From the NCBI RefSeq assembly GCF_900107685.1, contig NZ_FNRQ01000009.1:62001-126000 (forward strand): a DNA stretch of 64,000 nucleotides, given 5' to 3'. The notes beneath the pieces were generated by a model, which saw only the letters and a list, made by a program, of their open reading frames with translations, did no database searches and was not told where the DNA came from. This stretch comes from Paraburkholderia sartisoli. GTDB taxonomy: Bacteria > Pseudomonadota > Gammaproteobacteria > Burkholderiales > Burkholderiaceae. Below, in pieces: positions 37,142 to 46,435 of this stretch (the stretch's first letter is position 1; each line of letters starts with the position of its first letter). The translations under genes were made by a program, and so were the position numbers.

Positions 37142-37817
37142 CGATCCGGACCGCGCGGCCGTCTACCGCGCCATTCACGAGCGACGTGACATGCGGCACT
37201 TCGTCAGCGATCCGGTCGATCCGGTCGTATTGAAGCGTTTGCTGGATGCCGCCCATCACGCGCCGAGCGTCGGTTTCATGCAGCCGTGGCGCATTGCGCG
37301 CATCACCGACGCTTCGCTTCGCGCGGCCCTGCACGCCGCCGTCGAACGCGAGCGGCTGAACACCGCCGACGCGCTCGGCAAGCGTCGCGACGAGTTCATG
37401 AAGCTGAAAGTGGAAGGCATGCTCGAGTGCGGCGAACTGCTCGTCATGGCGCTCATGGACGATCGGGAAAAACATATTTTCGGCCGACGTACGCTGCCGG
37501 AAATGGACCTTGCTTCCGTTGCCTGCGCGATCCAGAACATGTGGCTCGCGGCGCGCGCGGAAGGCCTCGGGATGGGATGGGTATCGCTCTTCGACGTCGA
37601 CGAAGTGCGCACGCTGCTACGCATGCCAGCCGGTGCGCGACCGGTGGGCATTCTGTGTCTTGGGCACGTCGACGCGTTTTACGATCAGCCGATGCTCGAG
37701 ACCGAGCGCTGGGCATCACGGATGCCGCTCGAAGCGTGTGTGTTCGAGAATTGCTGGCCTGAAGAAGATGCGCCTGGCGGTGATGGCGTGAACGTCAGCA
37801 CCGTTAAAGACGCTTAA
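37125..37817 (+). CDS. bluB: 5,6-dimethylbenzimidazole synthase BluB
   Basis: A 230-residue flavin enzyme of the nitroreductase fold that cuts FMNH2 with oxygen to make the lower ligand of B12. AIHERRDMRHFVSDPVDPVVLKRLLDAAHHAPSVGFMQPWR is the BluB signature; LASVACAIQNMWLAARAEGLGMGWVSLFD follows. The start is the ATG at 37125 inside the end of cobB. It is the last gene of the riboswitch unit and ends three bases before the convergent deoR-type gene. Confidence 0.94.
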   Translation: MAKRFSDPDRAAVYRAIHERRDMRHFVSDPVDPVVLKRLLDAAHHAPSVGFMQPWRIARITDASLRAALHAAVERERLNTADALGKRRDEFMKLKVEGMLECGELLVMALMDDREKHIFGRRTLPEMDLASVACAIQNMWLAARAEGLGMGWVSLFDVDEVRTLLRMPAGARPVGILCLGHVDAFYDQPMLETERWASRMPLEACVFENCWPEEDAPGGDGVNVSTVKDA

Positions 37818-37820
37818 GCC

Positions 37821-38615
37821 TCACGCTGCCGTGGCGGGCTCGACGCCTGCGCCCGCCACGCCCACCCTCACCTTCAATCCGGCCGCCGAAAATGCAGCGG
37901 CGGGTTCGGGCGGCAACGGTTCATCCGTGACCAGCAGATCGACTTCTTCTGGACTGAATGCCCGCACCAGCGCGCTGTGGCCAAATTTTGCGTGATCGGC
38001 CGCCACGACGCGCTGCTCCGCCTGCGCGAACGCAGCCTGTGCGAACGCCGCGTCCCACGGCAGCGAATCCATGAAGTGCCCGTGATTGTCGATCGCCGTC
38101 ACGGAAACGATCGCGTAACGCACATGGAACTGGCGCATGAACGTCAGCACGTTCTCGCCGAACGCGGAGGCGTCATCCGGACGCAATTCCCCACCCGTCA
38201 TGAAGACGCGATTCTCGTTGCGCGGCGCGAGCGTGCGCGCGATTTCCGCGGAATTCGTGACGACAGTGAGCCGCGAGTGCGCACACAACGCCTGCGCGAT
38301 GTGAACGCAGGTGGTGCCGCTATCGAGAATCAGTGAGTCGCCGTCCTCGACCAGTTCACCGATGCGCGCCGCGATGATCTGCTTGCCCTCGCGACTCTCC
38401 AGCATGCGGCGCTGGAACGGCGGTTCGTCGACGTGCCCGGGCAACATGACGCCGCCGTGTACCTTGACGAGCAGTCCGTCGCCGATCATCGGCTTGACCG
38501 TGCGGCGAATGGTTTCGTCGGATACATCGAAAAGCTTCGCCAGCGCGGTAATCGTGCAGGTCTGCTGCGCGCGCACGATGCGCATGATTTCAGCCTGGCG
38601 CTGGGTGGGGAACAT
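37821..38615 (-). CDS. DeoR/GlpR-family transcriptional regulator
   Basis: A 264-residue regulator. The N-terminal DeoR helix-turn-helix reads FPTQRQAEIMRIVRAQQTCTITALAKLFDVSDETIRRTVKPM. The C-terminal sugar-phosphate sensor domain has LILDSGTTCVHIAQAL and VVAADHAKFGHSALVRAF. The ATG at 38615 was chosen because the family begins there; 30 codons upstream add nothing. It diverges from the dimethylglycine dehydrogenase-like gene and may control it. The octamer TTCCCACA occurs twice in the shared upstream region (38687-38694 and 38804-38811), a weak operator candidate. Confidence 0.9.
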   Translation of the reverse strand: MFPTQRQAEIMRIVRAQQTCTITALAKLFDVSDETIRRTVKPMIGDGLLVKVHGGVMLPGHVDEPPFQRRMLESREGKQIIAARIGELVEDGDSLILDSGTTCVHIAQALCAHSRLTVVTNSAEIARTLAPRNENRVFMTGGELRPDDASAFGENVLTFMRQFHVRYAIVSVTAIDNHGHFMDSLPWDAAFAQAAFAQAEQRVVAADHAKFGHSALVRAFSPEEVDLLVTDEPLPPEPAAAFSAAGLKVRVGVAGAGVEPATAA

Positions 38616-38831
38616 GGGCGTGTCATCAGGTCTCGGAGACCGCAGTCTAGCAAAGGCATCGGCCGCCGGGAAGTCAATCCCTATTATTCCCACATAAATC
38701 AACATTCAGAGCACCGTTTCATGCCCATCTATCAATCTTCACTCATATATGCCTTGAATTTTCCGTCATTTTTCTGCAACATACGCCTGACAATATCCAC
38801 ACATTCCCACACACATTAACGGAATTCAACC

Positions 38832-41315
38832 ATGGCTGTCACTCTTCCCCAGCATGCGCGCGTGGTGATCGTCGGCGGCGGCATCGTGGGCTGTTCCGTC
38901 GCGTATCACCTGACGAAGCTCGGCTGGACCGACGTCGTACTGCTCGAACAGGGCCAGTTGTCGTGCGGCACGACGTGGCATGCGGCCGGCCTGGTCGGCC
39001 AGTTGCGCGCGCAGGAAAGCATGACGAAGCTGATCCGCTATTCGACCGCGCTCTATGCCCGGCTCGAAGCGGAAACGGGGCTGGGTACCGGCTGGAAACA
39101 ATGTGGATCACTGTCGGTCGCGCGCACGGCGGAGCGCATGACGCAACTGAAACGCACGGCTGCGGTGGCCCGTGCGTACGGCGTCGCCTGCGATGTGATC
39201 GGCCCGAAAGAAGCGGGCGAACTGTGGCCGGTGATGCGTACGGACGATCTGCTCGGCGCGGTCTGGCTGCCCGGCGACGGCAAGGCGAATCCGACCGACC
39301 TCACCCAGGCTCTCGCGCGCGGCGCGCGAACCGGCGGCGCGCGTATCGTCGAAAACACGCGGGTGACCGCGATTCACACGCGGCCTTCCATTTCAGGCGG
39401 GCGTGAAGCGTGCGGCCTCGCGTGGCAAAACAAGGATGGCGATGCAGGCACGATCGAAGCGGAAGTCATCGTCAATTGCGCGGGACAGTGGGCCAAGGCA
39501 GTCGGCCGTCTGTGCGGCGTGACTGTGCCGCTGCATTCCGCCGAGCATTACTACATCGTCACTGAACGCATCGCCGGTGTGCATCCGGATCTGCCGGTCA
39601 TGCGTGACCCGGACGGCTTCATCTATTTCAAGGAGGAAGTCGGCGGTCTCGTGATGGGCGGATTCGAACCGGATGCGAAACCGTGGGGCATGAACGGCAT
39701 TCCGGAAAACTTCGAGTTCCAGTTGCTCCCAGACGACTGGGATCAGTTTCAGATCCTGATGGAAAACGCGCTGCAGCGCGTACCCGCGCTCGAAACCGCA
39801 CAGGTCAGGCAGTTCTACAACGGACCGGAATCGTTCACGCCCGACAACAATTTCATTCTGGGTGAGGCGCCTGAACTGAAACGCTTTTTCGTCGGCGCCG
39901 GGTTCAATTCGATGGGTATCGCGTCGGCCGGCGGCGCGGGGATGGCGCTCGCGGAATGGATCGTCGCGGGCGAACCGACGATGGACCTGTGGCCCGTCGA
40001 CATTCGCCGCTTCGCGCGCTTTAACGGTAACGACACGTGGCTGCACGACCGCGTCAAGGAAACGCTCGGGCTGCATTACGCGATGCCATGGCCGAATCGC
40101 GAACTGGACAGCGCGCGGCCGTTTCGCCGCTCGCCGCTTTACGCGCTGCTGAAAGAAGATGGTGCGTGTTTCGGCAGCAAGATGGGTTGGGAGCGCGCGA
40201 ATTTCTTCGCACCTTCGCCAGCGGAAGCGCATGTCGACTATGCGTTCGGCCAGCAGAACTGGCTCGCGTGGAGCGGCGCGGAACACCGCGCGTGCCGCGA
40301 GGCCGTGGCGCTCTTCGACATGACGTCGTTTTCCAAATTCCTTGTGAAAGGACGCGACGCCGAGACGGTATTGCAACGCATCGTCGCCAACGACGTCGCG
40401 GTGCCGCCTGGCACGACGGTCTATACCGGCATGCTCAACGAGCGCGGCACGTACGAATCGGATTTCACGCTCACGCGGCTTGCCGATGACCAGTATCTGA
40501 TCGTCACCGGTTCAGCGCAGACCACGCGCGATTTCGACACGATCGAAAAGCTCATTCCACGGGACAGCCATTGCACGCTCGTCGACGTCACCGGCCAGTA
40601 TGCGGTGCTTGCAGTGATGGGACCGCATTCGCGTGCGCTTTTGCAGCGCGTTTCCAGAGCCGACTTCAGCAACGAAACGTTCGCCTTCGGGCAAAGCCGG
40701 GAAGTCGATATCGGCTATGCGACTGTGCGGGCAACGCGACTGACTTATGTCGGCGAGCTGGGATGGGAACTGTATGTACCCGTCGAGTTTGCCGTGGGCG
40801 TGTATGAGACGTTACATGCAGCGGGCAAGGAATTTGGGCTCGTGAACGCGGGGTACTACGCAATCGATTCGCTGCGGATCGAAAAGGGGTATCGCGCGTG
40901 GGGACGCGAGTTGACGCCGGATTCGAACCCGTTCGAGGCGGGCCTCGGGTTTGCGTGCAAGCTGGCTGGCGACGTCGCTTTTCGCGGACGCGATGCGTTG
41001 CTGAAACTGAAGAACGAGCCTTTGCGGCGACGCATGATCGTGCTCACCGTCGACGGCGCCAGCGACCGGATGCTCTGGGGCGGCGAAGCGATCCTGCGCG
41101 ACGGCGTGGTGGTCGGATTCGTCTCGTCTGCCGCCTTTGGACACACGTTCGGATGCCCGGTTGCGATGGGCTATGTATCGAACGCCGCGGGCACGATCGA
41201 TGAGGCATTTCTGGCAGGCGGCCGGTTCGCCGTGGATGTTGCGGGAGACATGTTGCCGGCAACGCTACACGTCAAGGCGCCTTACGATCCGAAGTCGTCA
41301 AGGATCAAAGCCTGA
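38832..41315 (+). CDS. FAD-dependent dimethylglycine/sarcosine dehydrogenase-like enzyme
   Basis: An 827-residue protein with two parts. Residues 10-390 are a D-amino-acid-oxidase-type FAD domain (VVIVGGGIVGCSVAYHLTKLGW, then LSCGTTWHAAGLVGQLRA, the covalent-flavin-type motif of dimethylglycine/sarcosine dehydrogenases). Residues 430-820 are a GcvT-like folate-binding aminomethyltransferase domain (FDMTSFSKFLVKGRDAETVLQRI, RAWGRELTPDSNPFEAGLGFACKL). Such enzymes demethylate glycine derivatives and pass the one-carbon unit to tetrahydrofolate. The exact substrate is not determined. It diverges from a DeoR-type regulator. Confidence 0.9.
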   Translation: MAVTLPQHARVVIVGGGIVGCSVAYHLTKLGWTDVVLLEQGQLSCGTTWHAAGLVGQLRAQESMTKLIRYSTALYARLEAETGLGTGWKQCGSLSVARTAERMTQLKRTAAVARAYGVACDVIGPKEAGELWPVMRTDDLLGAVWLPGDGKANPTDLTQALARGARTGGARIVENTRVTAIHTRPSISGGREACGLAWQNKDGDAGTIEAEVIVNCAGQWAKAVGRLCGVTVPLHSAEHYYIVTERIAGVHPDLPVMRDPDGFIYFKEEVGGLVMGGFEPDAKPWGMNGIPENFEFQLLPDDWDQFQILMENALQRVPALETAQVRQFYNGPESFTPDNNFILGEAPELKRFFVGAGFNSMGIASAGGAGMALAEWIVAGEPTMDLWPVDIRRFARFNGNDTWLHDRVKETLGLHYAMPWPNRELDSARPFRRSPLYALLKEDGACFGSKMGWERANFFAPSPAEAHVDYAFGQQNWLAWSGAEHRACREAVALFDMTSFSKFLVKGRDAETVLQRIVANDVAVPPGTTVYTGMLNERGTYESDFTLTRLADDQYLIVTGSAQTTRDFDTIEKLIPRDSHCTLVDVTGQYAVLAVMGPHSRALLQRVSRADFSNETFAFGQSREVDIGYATVRATRLTYVGELGWELYVPVEFAVGVYETLHAAGKEFGLVNAGYYAIDSLRIEKGYRAWGRELTPDSNPFEAGLGFACKLAGDVAFRGRDALLKLKNEPLRRRMIVLTVDGASDRMLWGGEAILRDGVVVGFVSSAAFGHTFGCPVAMGYVSNAAGTIDEAFLAGGRFAVDVAGDMLPATLHVKAPYDPKSSRIKA

Positions 41316-41356
41316 CCGCATGTCGTGCATGACGCGGCGCGGTTGGCCCCACGGCG

Positions 41357-42229
41357 CTATCCGCGTCGCCCCGTTCTTGCAATGTCACGCGGTGCCGCGC
41401 CCAGCAGCCGGTTGACCCAATGCGCCATATGGCTCTGATGCGCAAAGCCCGTCTCCAGCGCGATCTGCGTGACGCTCAGCCGCCCCTCCAGCAACAACGC
41501 TCTCGCCCGCTCGACCCGGCGCTGGATCACATACCGATGCACCGGCATGCCGAGCGTCTCCCTGAACAACGCCTTGAAGTGCGGCACGCTCAGGCCCGCG
41601 ACGGCAGCGAGTTCCATCAGCGTGAGTGGCTGGTCGAGGTTCGCCTCGACGTAATCGACGACCCGTGTCGCCATAAATGGCGCGAGCGTGCGTCGCTGGC
41701 CGTCCCGCTCTGGAACGCCCGCCATCAGCCTGACGACCAGCGCCGTACACAGGCTTTCCGCGTACAGCGCATCCGATGTTTCCTCGGCCTCGAGTTCTGC
41801 CCGCAGCGCCCACGAAAGATGTTGCAGGCGCGGATCGCGTAGCTGGAATTGCGCACGCAATGCCGCGCGCGAAGGACGCGTGTCAAGTTGCTCCATCGTT
41901 GTGCGCGCAAAGGTGTCGTCAATCCAGATGCGCAGGATCGTGCAGTCGCCGTCGTCCGTCCATTCGCCGTCGAGCCCCGCCGGTATGACGTCCATGTCGC
42001 CGTGCGCCTGAATCCGCGACACGCGGCGACCGTCGCACTGGCAGCGCGCTCTCACCGGCGCGCCGACATGCACGCCGATGCGGTGATACGGGGTACCCGG
42101 AATGCGATGCGGCCCCGCCGCGACACCCAGCAACTCCGCGCCGAAACCTCGCCAGCCGAGCGATGCGCTCGAACGCAGGCTGACCGTTTTTCCGGCCGGT
42201 GGGGCATGCAAAGGGAGTGCAGCGTTCAT
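41357..42229 (-). CDS. AraC-family transcriptional regulator
   Basis: About 290 residues. The N-terminal part is a ligand-type domain (LLGVAAGPHRIPGTPYHRIGVHVG). The C-terminal 100 residues are the AraC double helix-turn-helix: LTLMELAAVAGLSVPHFKALFRETLGMPVHRYVIQRRVERARALL then SVTQIALETGFAHQSHMAHWVNRLLGAAPRDI. The ATG at 42229 has an AGAAGGAA site; an ATG 27 bases upstream is an alternative. It diverges from the NmrA-like gene and may control it. Confidence 0.9.
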   Translation of the reverse strand: MNAALPLHAPPAGKTVSLRSSASLGWRGFGAELLGVAAGPHRIPGTPYHRIGVHVGAPVRARCQCDGRRVSRIQAHGDMDVIPAGLDGEWTDDGDCTILRIWIDDTFARTTMEQLDTRPSRAALRAQFQLRDPRLQHLSWALRAELEAEETSDALYAESLCTALVVRLMAGVPERDGQRRTLAPFMATRVVDYVEANLDQPLTLMELAAVAGLSVPHFKALFRETLGMPVHRYVIQRRVERARALLLEGRLSVTQIALETGFAHQSHMAHWVNRLLGAAPRDIARTGRRG

Positions 42230-42415
42230 TCCATTTCCTTCTGACGGAGGATCCATTGTGATGCCATTCGGAAGATTCCGCAGGCGTTCATTGCCGTGCA
42301 GTGCATCGAAAAAAATCATCCAGATCTGCTCAAACCGATCCCTGTATGTGCATCCGGGTTGCACCGCACGTCCATGATGGACCCACGCCATTCATTCATC
42401 GACGAGGAGTGCCAC

Positions 42416-43309
42416 GTGTTTGTCATTTTCGGAGCAACAGGACATGCAGGCCGTCTCACCGCAATCCGGCTTCGCGAAGCCGGCCTTCCGGTACGCGCTG
42501 TCGTCAGGCGCGCGGACCAGGCGAAAGAGTTGGCGGCGATCGGGTGTGAGATCGCGTTCGCGGACCTCATGGATCCGGCGTCGGTTGCCAAGGCCATTGA
42601 AGGCGCACACGCCGTGCAGATGATCTGCCCGGTGCCGTCCGGTCACGCAGATCCTGAACACGCGATGCGCACCATGATCGACGTCGCGGCGCAGGCGTTG
42701 CGCGCCAACGCGCCGCAACACGTGCTCGCGATCTCGGACTACGGCGCCGAGCTCGACATGAATACCGGCATCACGCGGCTCTTCCATTATCTTGAACAGC
42801 AGTTCAGCGCGAGCGTGCCGCGCCTGACGCTGCTTCGCTCAGCCGAACACATGCATAACTGGAGTCGCGTGATACCCGTCGCGCTCGCCACCGGCATGCT
42901 GCCAAGCCTGCATCATCCACTCACGAAGCGCTTTCCGAGCGTCGCCGCGCAGGATGTCGGCGCGCTGGCCGCGACGTTGTTGCGCGAAGGAGCGCCGGTT
43001 ACGGCAACCCGTATCGTTAGCATCGAATCGATGGTGCGCGTCTCGCCCATGGACGTCGCGCGCATGCTGCAGGAAGAAGCGGGACGTGAGATCGTCGCGC
43101 GTGAACTGCCACGCGATCAATGGCTTCCGGTGCTCACCAAAGGGGGATTAAGCGCGAAGCATGCAAGCCTCGTCGTGGATCTTTACGATGCGCATAACGC
43201 GGGGCACATCGATGTCGAAGCGGATGTCACCGAGCGCCGTTTCGGTGCGACAGCACTCGCGGAGGTGCTCGCTCCGCTCGTCAGACAGGCCGTGCGGGAC
43301 GCTCAATGA
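42416..43309 (+). CDS. NmrA/SDR-a5-family NAD(P)-binding protein
   Basis: A 297-residue Rossmann protein. FVIFGATGHAGRLTAIRLREAGLPVRAVVRRADQAKELAAIGCEIAFADLMDP is the NmrA-like nucleotide-binding start. No SDR catalytic Tyr-Lys pair is obvious, so it may be an NAD(P)-sensing protein or a quinone reductase-like enzyme. I chose the GTG at 42416 because GAGGAG lies just upstream and the fold begins there; upstream ATG codons lack a site. It diverges from the AraC-type regulator. Confidence 0.87.
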   Translation: MFVIFGATGHAGRLTAIRLREAGLPVRAVVRRADQAKELAAIGCEIAFADLMDPASVAKAIEGAHAVQMICPVPSGHADPEHAMRTMIDVAAQALRANAPQHVLAISDYGAELDMNTGITRLFHYLEQQFSASVPRLTLLRSAEHMHNWSRVIPVALATGMLPSLHHPLTKRFPSVAAQDVGALAATLLREGAPVTATRIVSIESMVRVSPMDVARMLQEEAGREIVARELPRDQWLPVLTKGGLSAKHASLVVDLYDAHNAGHIDVEADVTERRFGATALAEVLAPLVRQAVRDAQ

Positions 43310-43394
43310 AACGGTGCAAACACGCAGGAGACGGGCGATGCATGCGTGCGACCGGATGAACACGCTGCTCGCGGTCTGTGAGCAAGGATCTGGT

Positions 43395-43706
43395 CTACCG
43401 AACCTGGTCGAAGTCACCCAGCCTGCCGGGAATATCCATCTGCTGATGCAAGATGCGGATTACTTCGACCAGCTCCGCCGACTGCCTGAAAAATACAACG
43501 TGCATTCCGACGAGTGCCTTCCTGTAGCCTTTTCGAATGCCTTCAGCAGACAGACCTGGCTGGGTGCCATCGACCAGACTCTGGACAGTACTTTCGATGT
43601 TCAGGATATAACGCTCGGCCTGTGCGTCACCCCATCTGTCAACGGTGTAATCCCAGATGTCGTCGAGGTCATGTTCCGCCGCTGGCGAGAGGACGTAGCC
43701 TCTCAT
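43395..43706 (-). CDS. parE: ParE/RelE-superfamily toxin
   Basis: A 103-residue protein. LSPAAEHDLDDIWDYTVDRWGDAQAERYILNIESTVQSL is the ParE N-terminal helical hairpin, followed by IRKGYRKALVGMHVVFFRQSAELVEVIRILHQQMDI, the typical beta-strand core ending in the RILHxxMD motif. ParE toxins inhibit DNA gyrase. Its ATG overlaps the antitoxin stop. It ends 85 bases from the convergent NmrA-like gene. Confidence 0.92.
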   Translation of the reverse strand: MRGYVLSPAAEHDLDDIWDYTVDRWGDAQAERYILNIESTVQSLVDGTQPGLSAEGIRKGYRKALVGMHVVFFRQSAELVEVIRILHQQMDIPGRLGDFDQVR

Positions 43707-43945
43707 GCGGTTTTGTTCCGCTTGCGCGAAATGTAGTCGCGGAAATCAAACGGGCGCGAGGGCCCGGACTGCTCACCTTCGATCAGCGCGTTTCGGAGCG
43801 CTTCCAGCCTGGTTTCCTCGGCTTCGAGCAGGCGCAGGCCGGCCCGGACAACGTCGCTGACCGTGTTGTACCGGCCGCTGTGAACGCAATCATCGACGAA
43901 TTCAGAAAAATGGTCGCCGAGAGTAAAAGACGTGTTTTTGCCCAT
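43703..43945 (-). CDS. parD: ParD-family antitoxin
   Basis: An 80-residue ribbon-helix-helix protein. GKNTSFTLGDHFSEFVDDCVHSGRYNTVSDVVRAGLRLLEAEE is the ParD DNA-binding and dimerisation part; the C-terminal 35 residues should wrap the toxin. It has a strong AGGAGG ribosome binding site, expected for an antitoxin that must be in excess. It is first in the operon, upstream of and overlapping parE. Confidence 0.92.
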   Translation of the reverse strand: MGKNTSFTLGDHFSEFVDDCVHSGRYNTVSDVVRAGLRLLEAEETRLEALRNALIEGEQSGPSRPFDFRDYISRKRNKTA

Positions 43946-44262
43946 GGCTCAAACCTCCTGCCTGAAGAGTACCAATTTCTGGTATTCGATGCCAGGAAAA
44001 TTGCTACTAGTGAGCTTTCTGGACACCAACCTGTAGAGCGAAATTCTCTCTAAATCGCTCACCGGCGCGGATCAGATTGGTCGCGAGGCAAAGCGGCTGA
44101 AATTGTTGGGCCCGAACGGTCAACTATTACGAGCCATCAGGTTTTATCCATCCAACCGGTTGATTTATAAAAAAACTCCCACTCCCCAATATGGGCCTGC
44201 AAGCGCTACCTCACGATCCCCCGTCAGCACGTGCTTACGGCCCAGCCGCTAATTCGTTTGAC
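43946..44262. other. Intergenic stretch between parD and eutA
   Basis: No gene was seen. TACCA-N5-TGGTA (43970-43984) lies 25 bases before the parD start, overlapping CTGG-N9-CCAG, and is a candidate ParD autoregulatory operator. At the eutA end, a weak stem (CCCA/TGGG) followed by a T7 run on the minus strand (44169-44175) could terminate the ehu-eutA transcript. Confidence 0.5.
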
Positions 44263-45036
44263 TTAGCATACCGGCAACGGCAACGTCATCAAGCGTCCCC
44301 GTGCAGGTTTGGCTGTGCTGTCGCCGCAAAGACGCAAACACATCCAGGCCGTCGCAAGATTGCTGCTCACGACCGCCTTGCCGATCGATACCTCGATTCG
44401 CGCGATCACCGCCGCCGCACGCACGGCCGTGCAGGAGATGAAGAGCGCGTCGGATTCTTCCGCCATCGCGTCGCGCGCGAACGCGACGATATCGTCGTGC
44501 GAAATCCGCGCCATCTCCCGGTCATCGGTCAAGCCGAGGCACGAGAAGCGGTCGATGACGAAACCTTGCGCGGCGAAGTATCCGGCCATCGGCCGGCTGG
44601 TTTCGACGGTATAAGGCGTCAGCACGCTGATGCGGCGCGCGCCGAGCGCTTTTAGCGCGATGACCGCGGCGGCCGTGGGCGTGACGACCTGTGCCCCGGG
44701 TTTCGCCGCATGAATCGCCGCTTCGATCTCCGCGTCTCCGATCATGACGGACGCCGACGTACACGAATACATCACCACGTCGAGCGCTTCGTCGGGCAGA
44801 ATCAGCGCGGCGCCCGCGGTCAACGACGGCTGCATGGCGAGCAGATTCTCCGGCGTCACCGGGTTTGCGTACGGCACGCGGTTCACGTAGACGCCAATAC
44901 GCTCATTCGCGACGAGCGTCGCAAAGTCCGGCTCGGTGGTGTGATCGGTTGCAAGGATCACAAGGCCGACGCGCCTGTCGAAGGCGCGTTCGTCCAGCTG
45001 CGGCACCCGGCCTGCCAGACGGATGAAAGTCTGCAT
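44263..45036 (-). CDS. eutA: EutA, Asp/Glu-racemase/maleate-isomerase-like protein of ectoine use
   Basis: A 257-residue protein of the Asp/Glu racemase superfamily. It has two candidate catalytic cysteines, in VVMYSCTSASVMIG (about 90) and in DALFISCTAVRAA (about 200), each in the family's SCT context. Homologues in ectoine clusters are called EutA and are thought to act with EutB and EutC in converting 5-hydroxyectoine to ectoine; the reaction is not proven. It is the last gene of the ehuA-ehuB-ehuC-ehuD-eutA unit, three bases after ehuD. Confidence 0.87.
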   Translation of the reverse strand: MQTFIRLAGRVPQLDERAFDRRVGLVILATDHTTEPDFATLVANERIGVYVNRVPYANPVTPENLLAMQPSLTAGAALILPDEALDVVMYSCTSASVMIGDAEIEAAIHAAKPGAQVVTPTAAAVIALKALGARRISVLTPYTVETSRPMAGYFAAQGFVIDRFSCLGLTDDREMARISHDDIVAFARDAMAEESDALFISCTAVRAAAVIARIEVSIGKAVVSSNLATAWMCLRLCGDSTAKPARGRLMTLPLPVC

Positions 45037-45039
45037 CTA

Positions 45040-45699
45040 TCAATGCCCAAGGTTGGGAAAGCGTTTTTCGAGCAGCCTCACGCCGAGCACCGCGACAAGG
45101 CTGATGCACAGAAACAGCACACCGACGAGCGTCATCGGTTCGAGGTAACGGTAGTCCGTGTTCGCGATGATCTTCGCCTCGTTCATCAATTCGAGGACCG
45201 TGATCGCCGACAGCAAGGGCGTTTCCTTGAACATTGAAATCAGGTAGTTCGCGAGCGCGGGCAGCATCGGCGGAACCGCTTCCGGCAGGATGACGTGCTG
45301 CCACATCTGCACCGGGCTCAGGTTGCACGCCCTTGCGGCTTCCCATTGTCCACGGGGTACGTTTTCGATGCCGGTCCGGTAGACCTCGGCTGCATACGTC
45401 GCGTAATGAACGCCGAGCGCGAGCACACCGGCGGCGAGCGCCGGCATCCGGATGCCGATATCGGGCAGCACATAGAAAACAAAGTAAAGTTGCACGAGCA
45501 ACGGCGTGCCACGAATAAAGCTCGCCACGGCCGTGGTGGTACGCGACACCGCGCGATTCGGCGAAAGCCGCAGGATCGCGAACGCCATGCCAGCCACCGC
45601 CGCCACCACCGCGCCAAGCAAGGTCGCAAGCACGGTGACCTTCAGGCCTTGCAGCAGGATCGGCATGATCTCGCGCGCGAAACTCCAGTCCCATTCCAT
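45040..45699 (-). CDS. ehuD: Ectoine ABC transporter permease EhuD (copy 1)
   Basis: A 219-residue polar-amino-acid-type permease with about five membrane helices. The start EWDWSFAREIMPILLQGLKVTVLATLLGA and the EAA-type loop AARACNLSPVQMWQHVILPEAVPPMLPAL fit the EhuD group. It should pair with EhuC in the inner membrane. A GGAG site precedes the ATG, and only four bases separate it from ehuC. Confidence 0.9.
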   Translation of the reverse strand: MEWDWSFAREIMPILLQGLKVTVLATLLGAVVAAVAGMAFAILRLSPNRAVSRTTTAVASFIRGTPLLVQLYFVFYVLPDIGIRMPALAAGVLALGVHYATYAAEVYRTGIENVPRGQWEAARACNLSPVQMWQHVILPEAVPPMLPALANYLISMFKETPLLSAITVLELMNEAKIIANTDYRYLEPMTLVGVLFLCISLVAVLGVRLLEKRFPNLGH

Positions 45700-45703
45700 A
45701 CGG

Positions 45704-46363
45704 TTATCTCCTCATCCCGTCGAGACCAAAGGTCATCCGGCGTTCGAGCTTGCGCACGCCGAACGAAATCAGGCAGGCCATGGCGAAGTACAGCGCAAGA
45801 ATCGTCGCGAACGGTATCAACGTATTGCCGGTTTGCGAGCGCACGACCTGCGCCTGGAACGTCATGTCGCCAAGCGAGATCAGCGAGACGACCGCCGTGC
45901 CCTTGAGCAACTCGATCGCGTTGTTACCGAAGGTCGGCAGCATCAGCGGCAACGCTTGCGGCAGGATCACGTGACGCATGCGCTGATACGTGGACAGATT
46001 CAACGCGACGCATGCGCTTCTCTGCTCATGGCCGATTGCGACGACCGCGCCACGCACGACTTCCGCGCCGTACGCCCCCACGTTCAGGCCGAGTGCGAGC
46101 ACACCGGCCTGCAGCGGCGTGAGTGTCAATCCGGCCATCGGCAACACGAAATACGCCCAGAACAACTGGACGAATACCGACGTGCCGCGAAAAAACTCGA
46201 CATACGACGTAGCAAGCGCGCGCACCGCGAAGAATCGCGACAGCCGCCCGAGCCCGGCGACGAACGCCATCACGAGCGCGAGCGCCGTCCCCATCACGGT
46301 GAGTTCAACGGTTGCCTCCGCGCCTTGCAGAATCAGCAGCAGATAACCAGACCAGTCGTTCAT
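45704..46363 (-). CDS. ehuC: Ectoine ABC transporter permease EhuC (copy 1)
   Basis: A 219-residue permease of the HisM/GlnP type. The motifs SYVEFFRGTSVFVQLFWAYFVLP and the EAA loop ACVALNLSTYQRMRHVILPQALPLMLPTFGNNAIELLKGT are typical. FRGTSVFVQLFW separates it from its EhuD partner (FIRGTPLLVQLYFVFY). It lies between ehuB and ehuD in the transporter unit. Confidence 0.9.
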   Translation of the reverse strand: MNDWSGYLLLILQGAEATVELTVMGTALALVMAFVAGLGRLSRFFAVRALATSYVEFFRGTSVFVQLFWAYFVLPMAGLTLTPLQAGVLALGLNVGAYGAEVVRGAVVAIGHEQRSACVALNLSTYQRMRHVILPQALPLMLPTFGNNAIELLKGTAVVSLISLGDMTFQAQVVRSQTGNTLIPFATILALYFAMACLISFGVRKLERRMTFGLDGMRR

Positions 46364-46435
46364 AAACGCACCTCGCAGGCAACGGAGTGGCCGTTTGGCG
46401 CGCTATCGCGTTGCGCGCCAAACGCCCGGGCAGAT

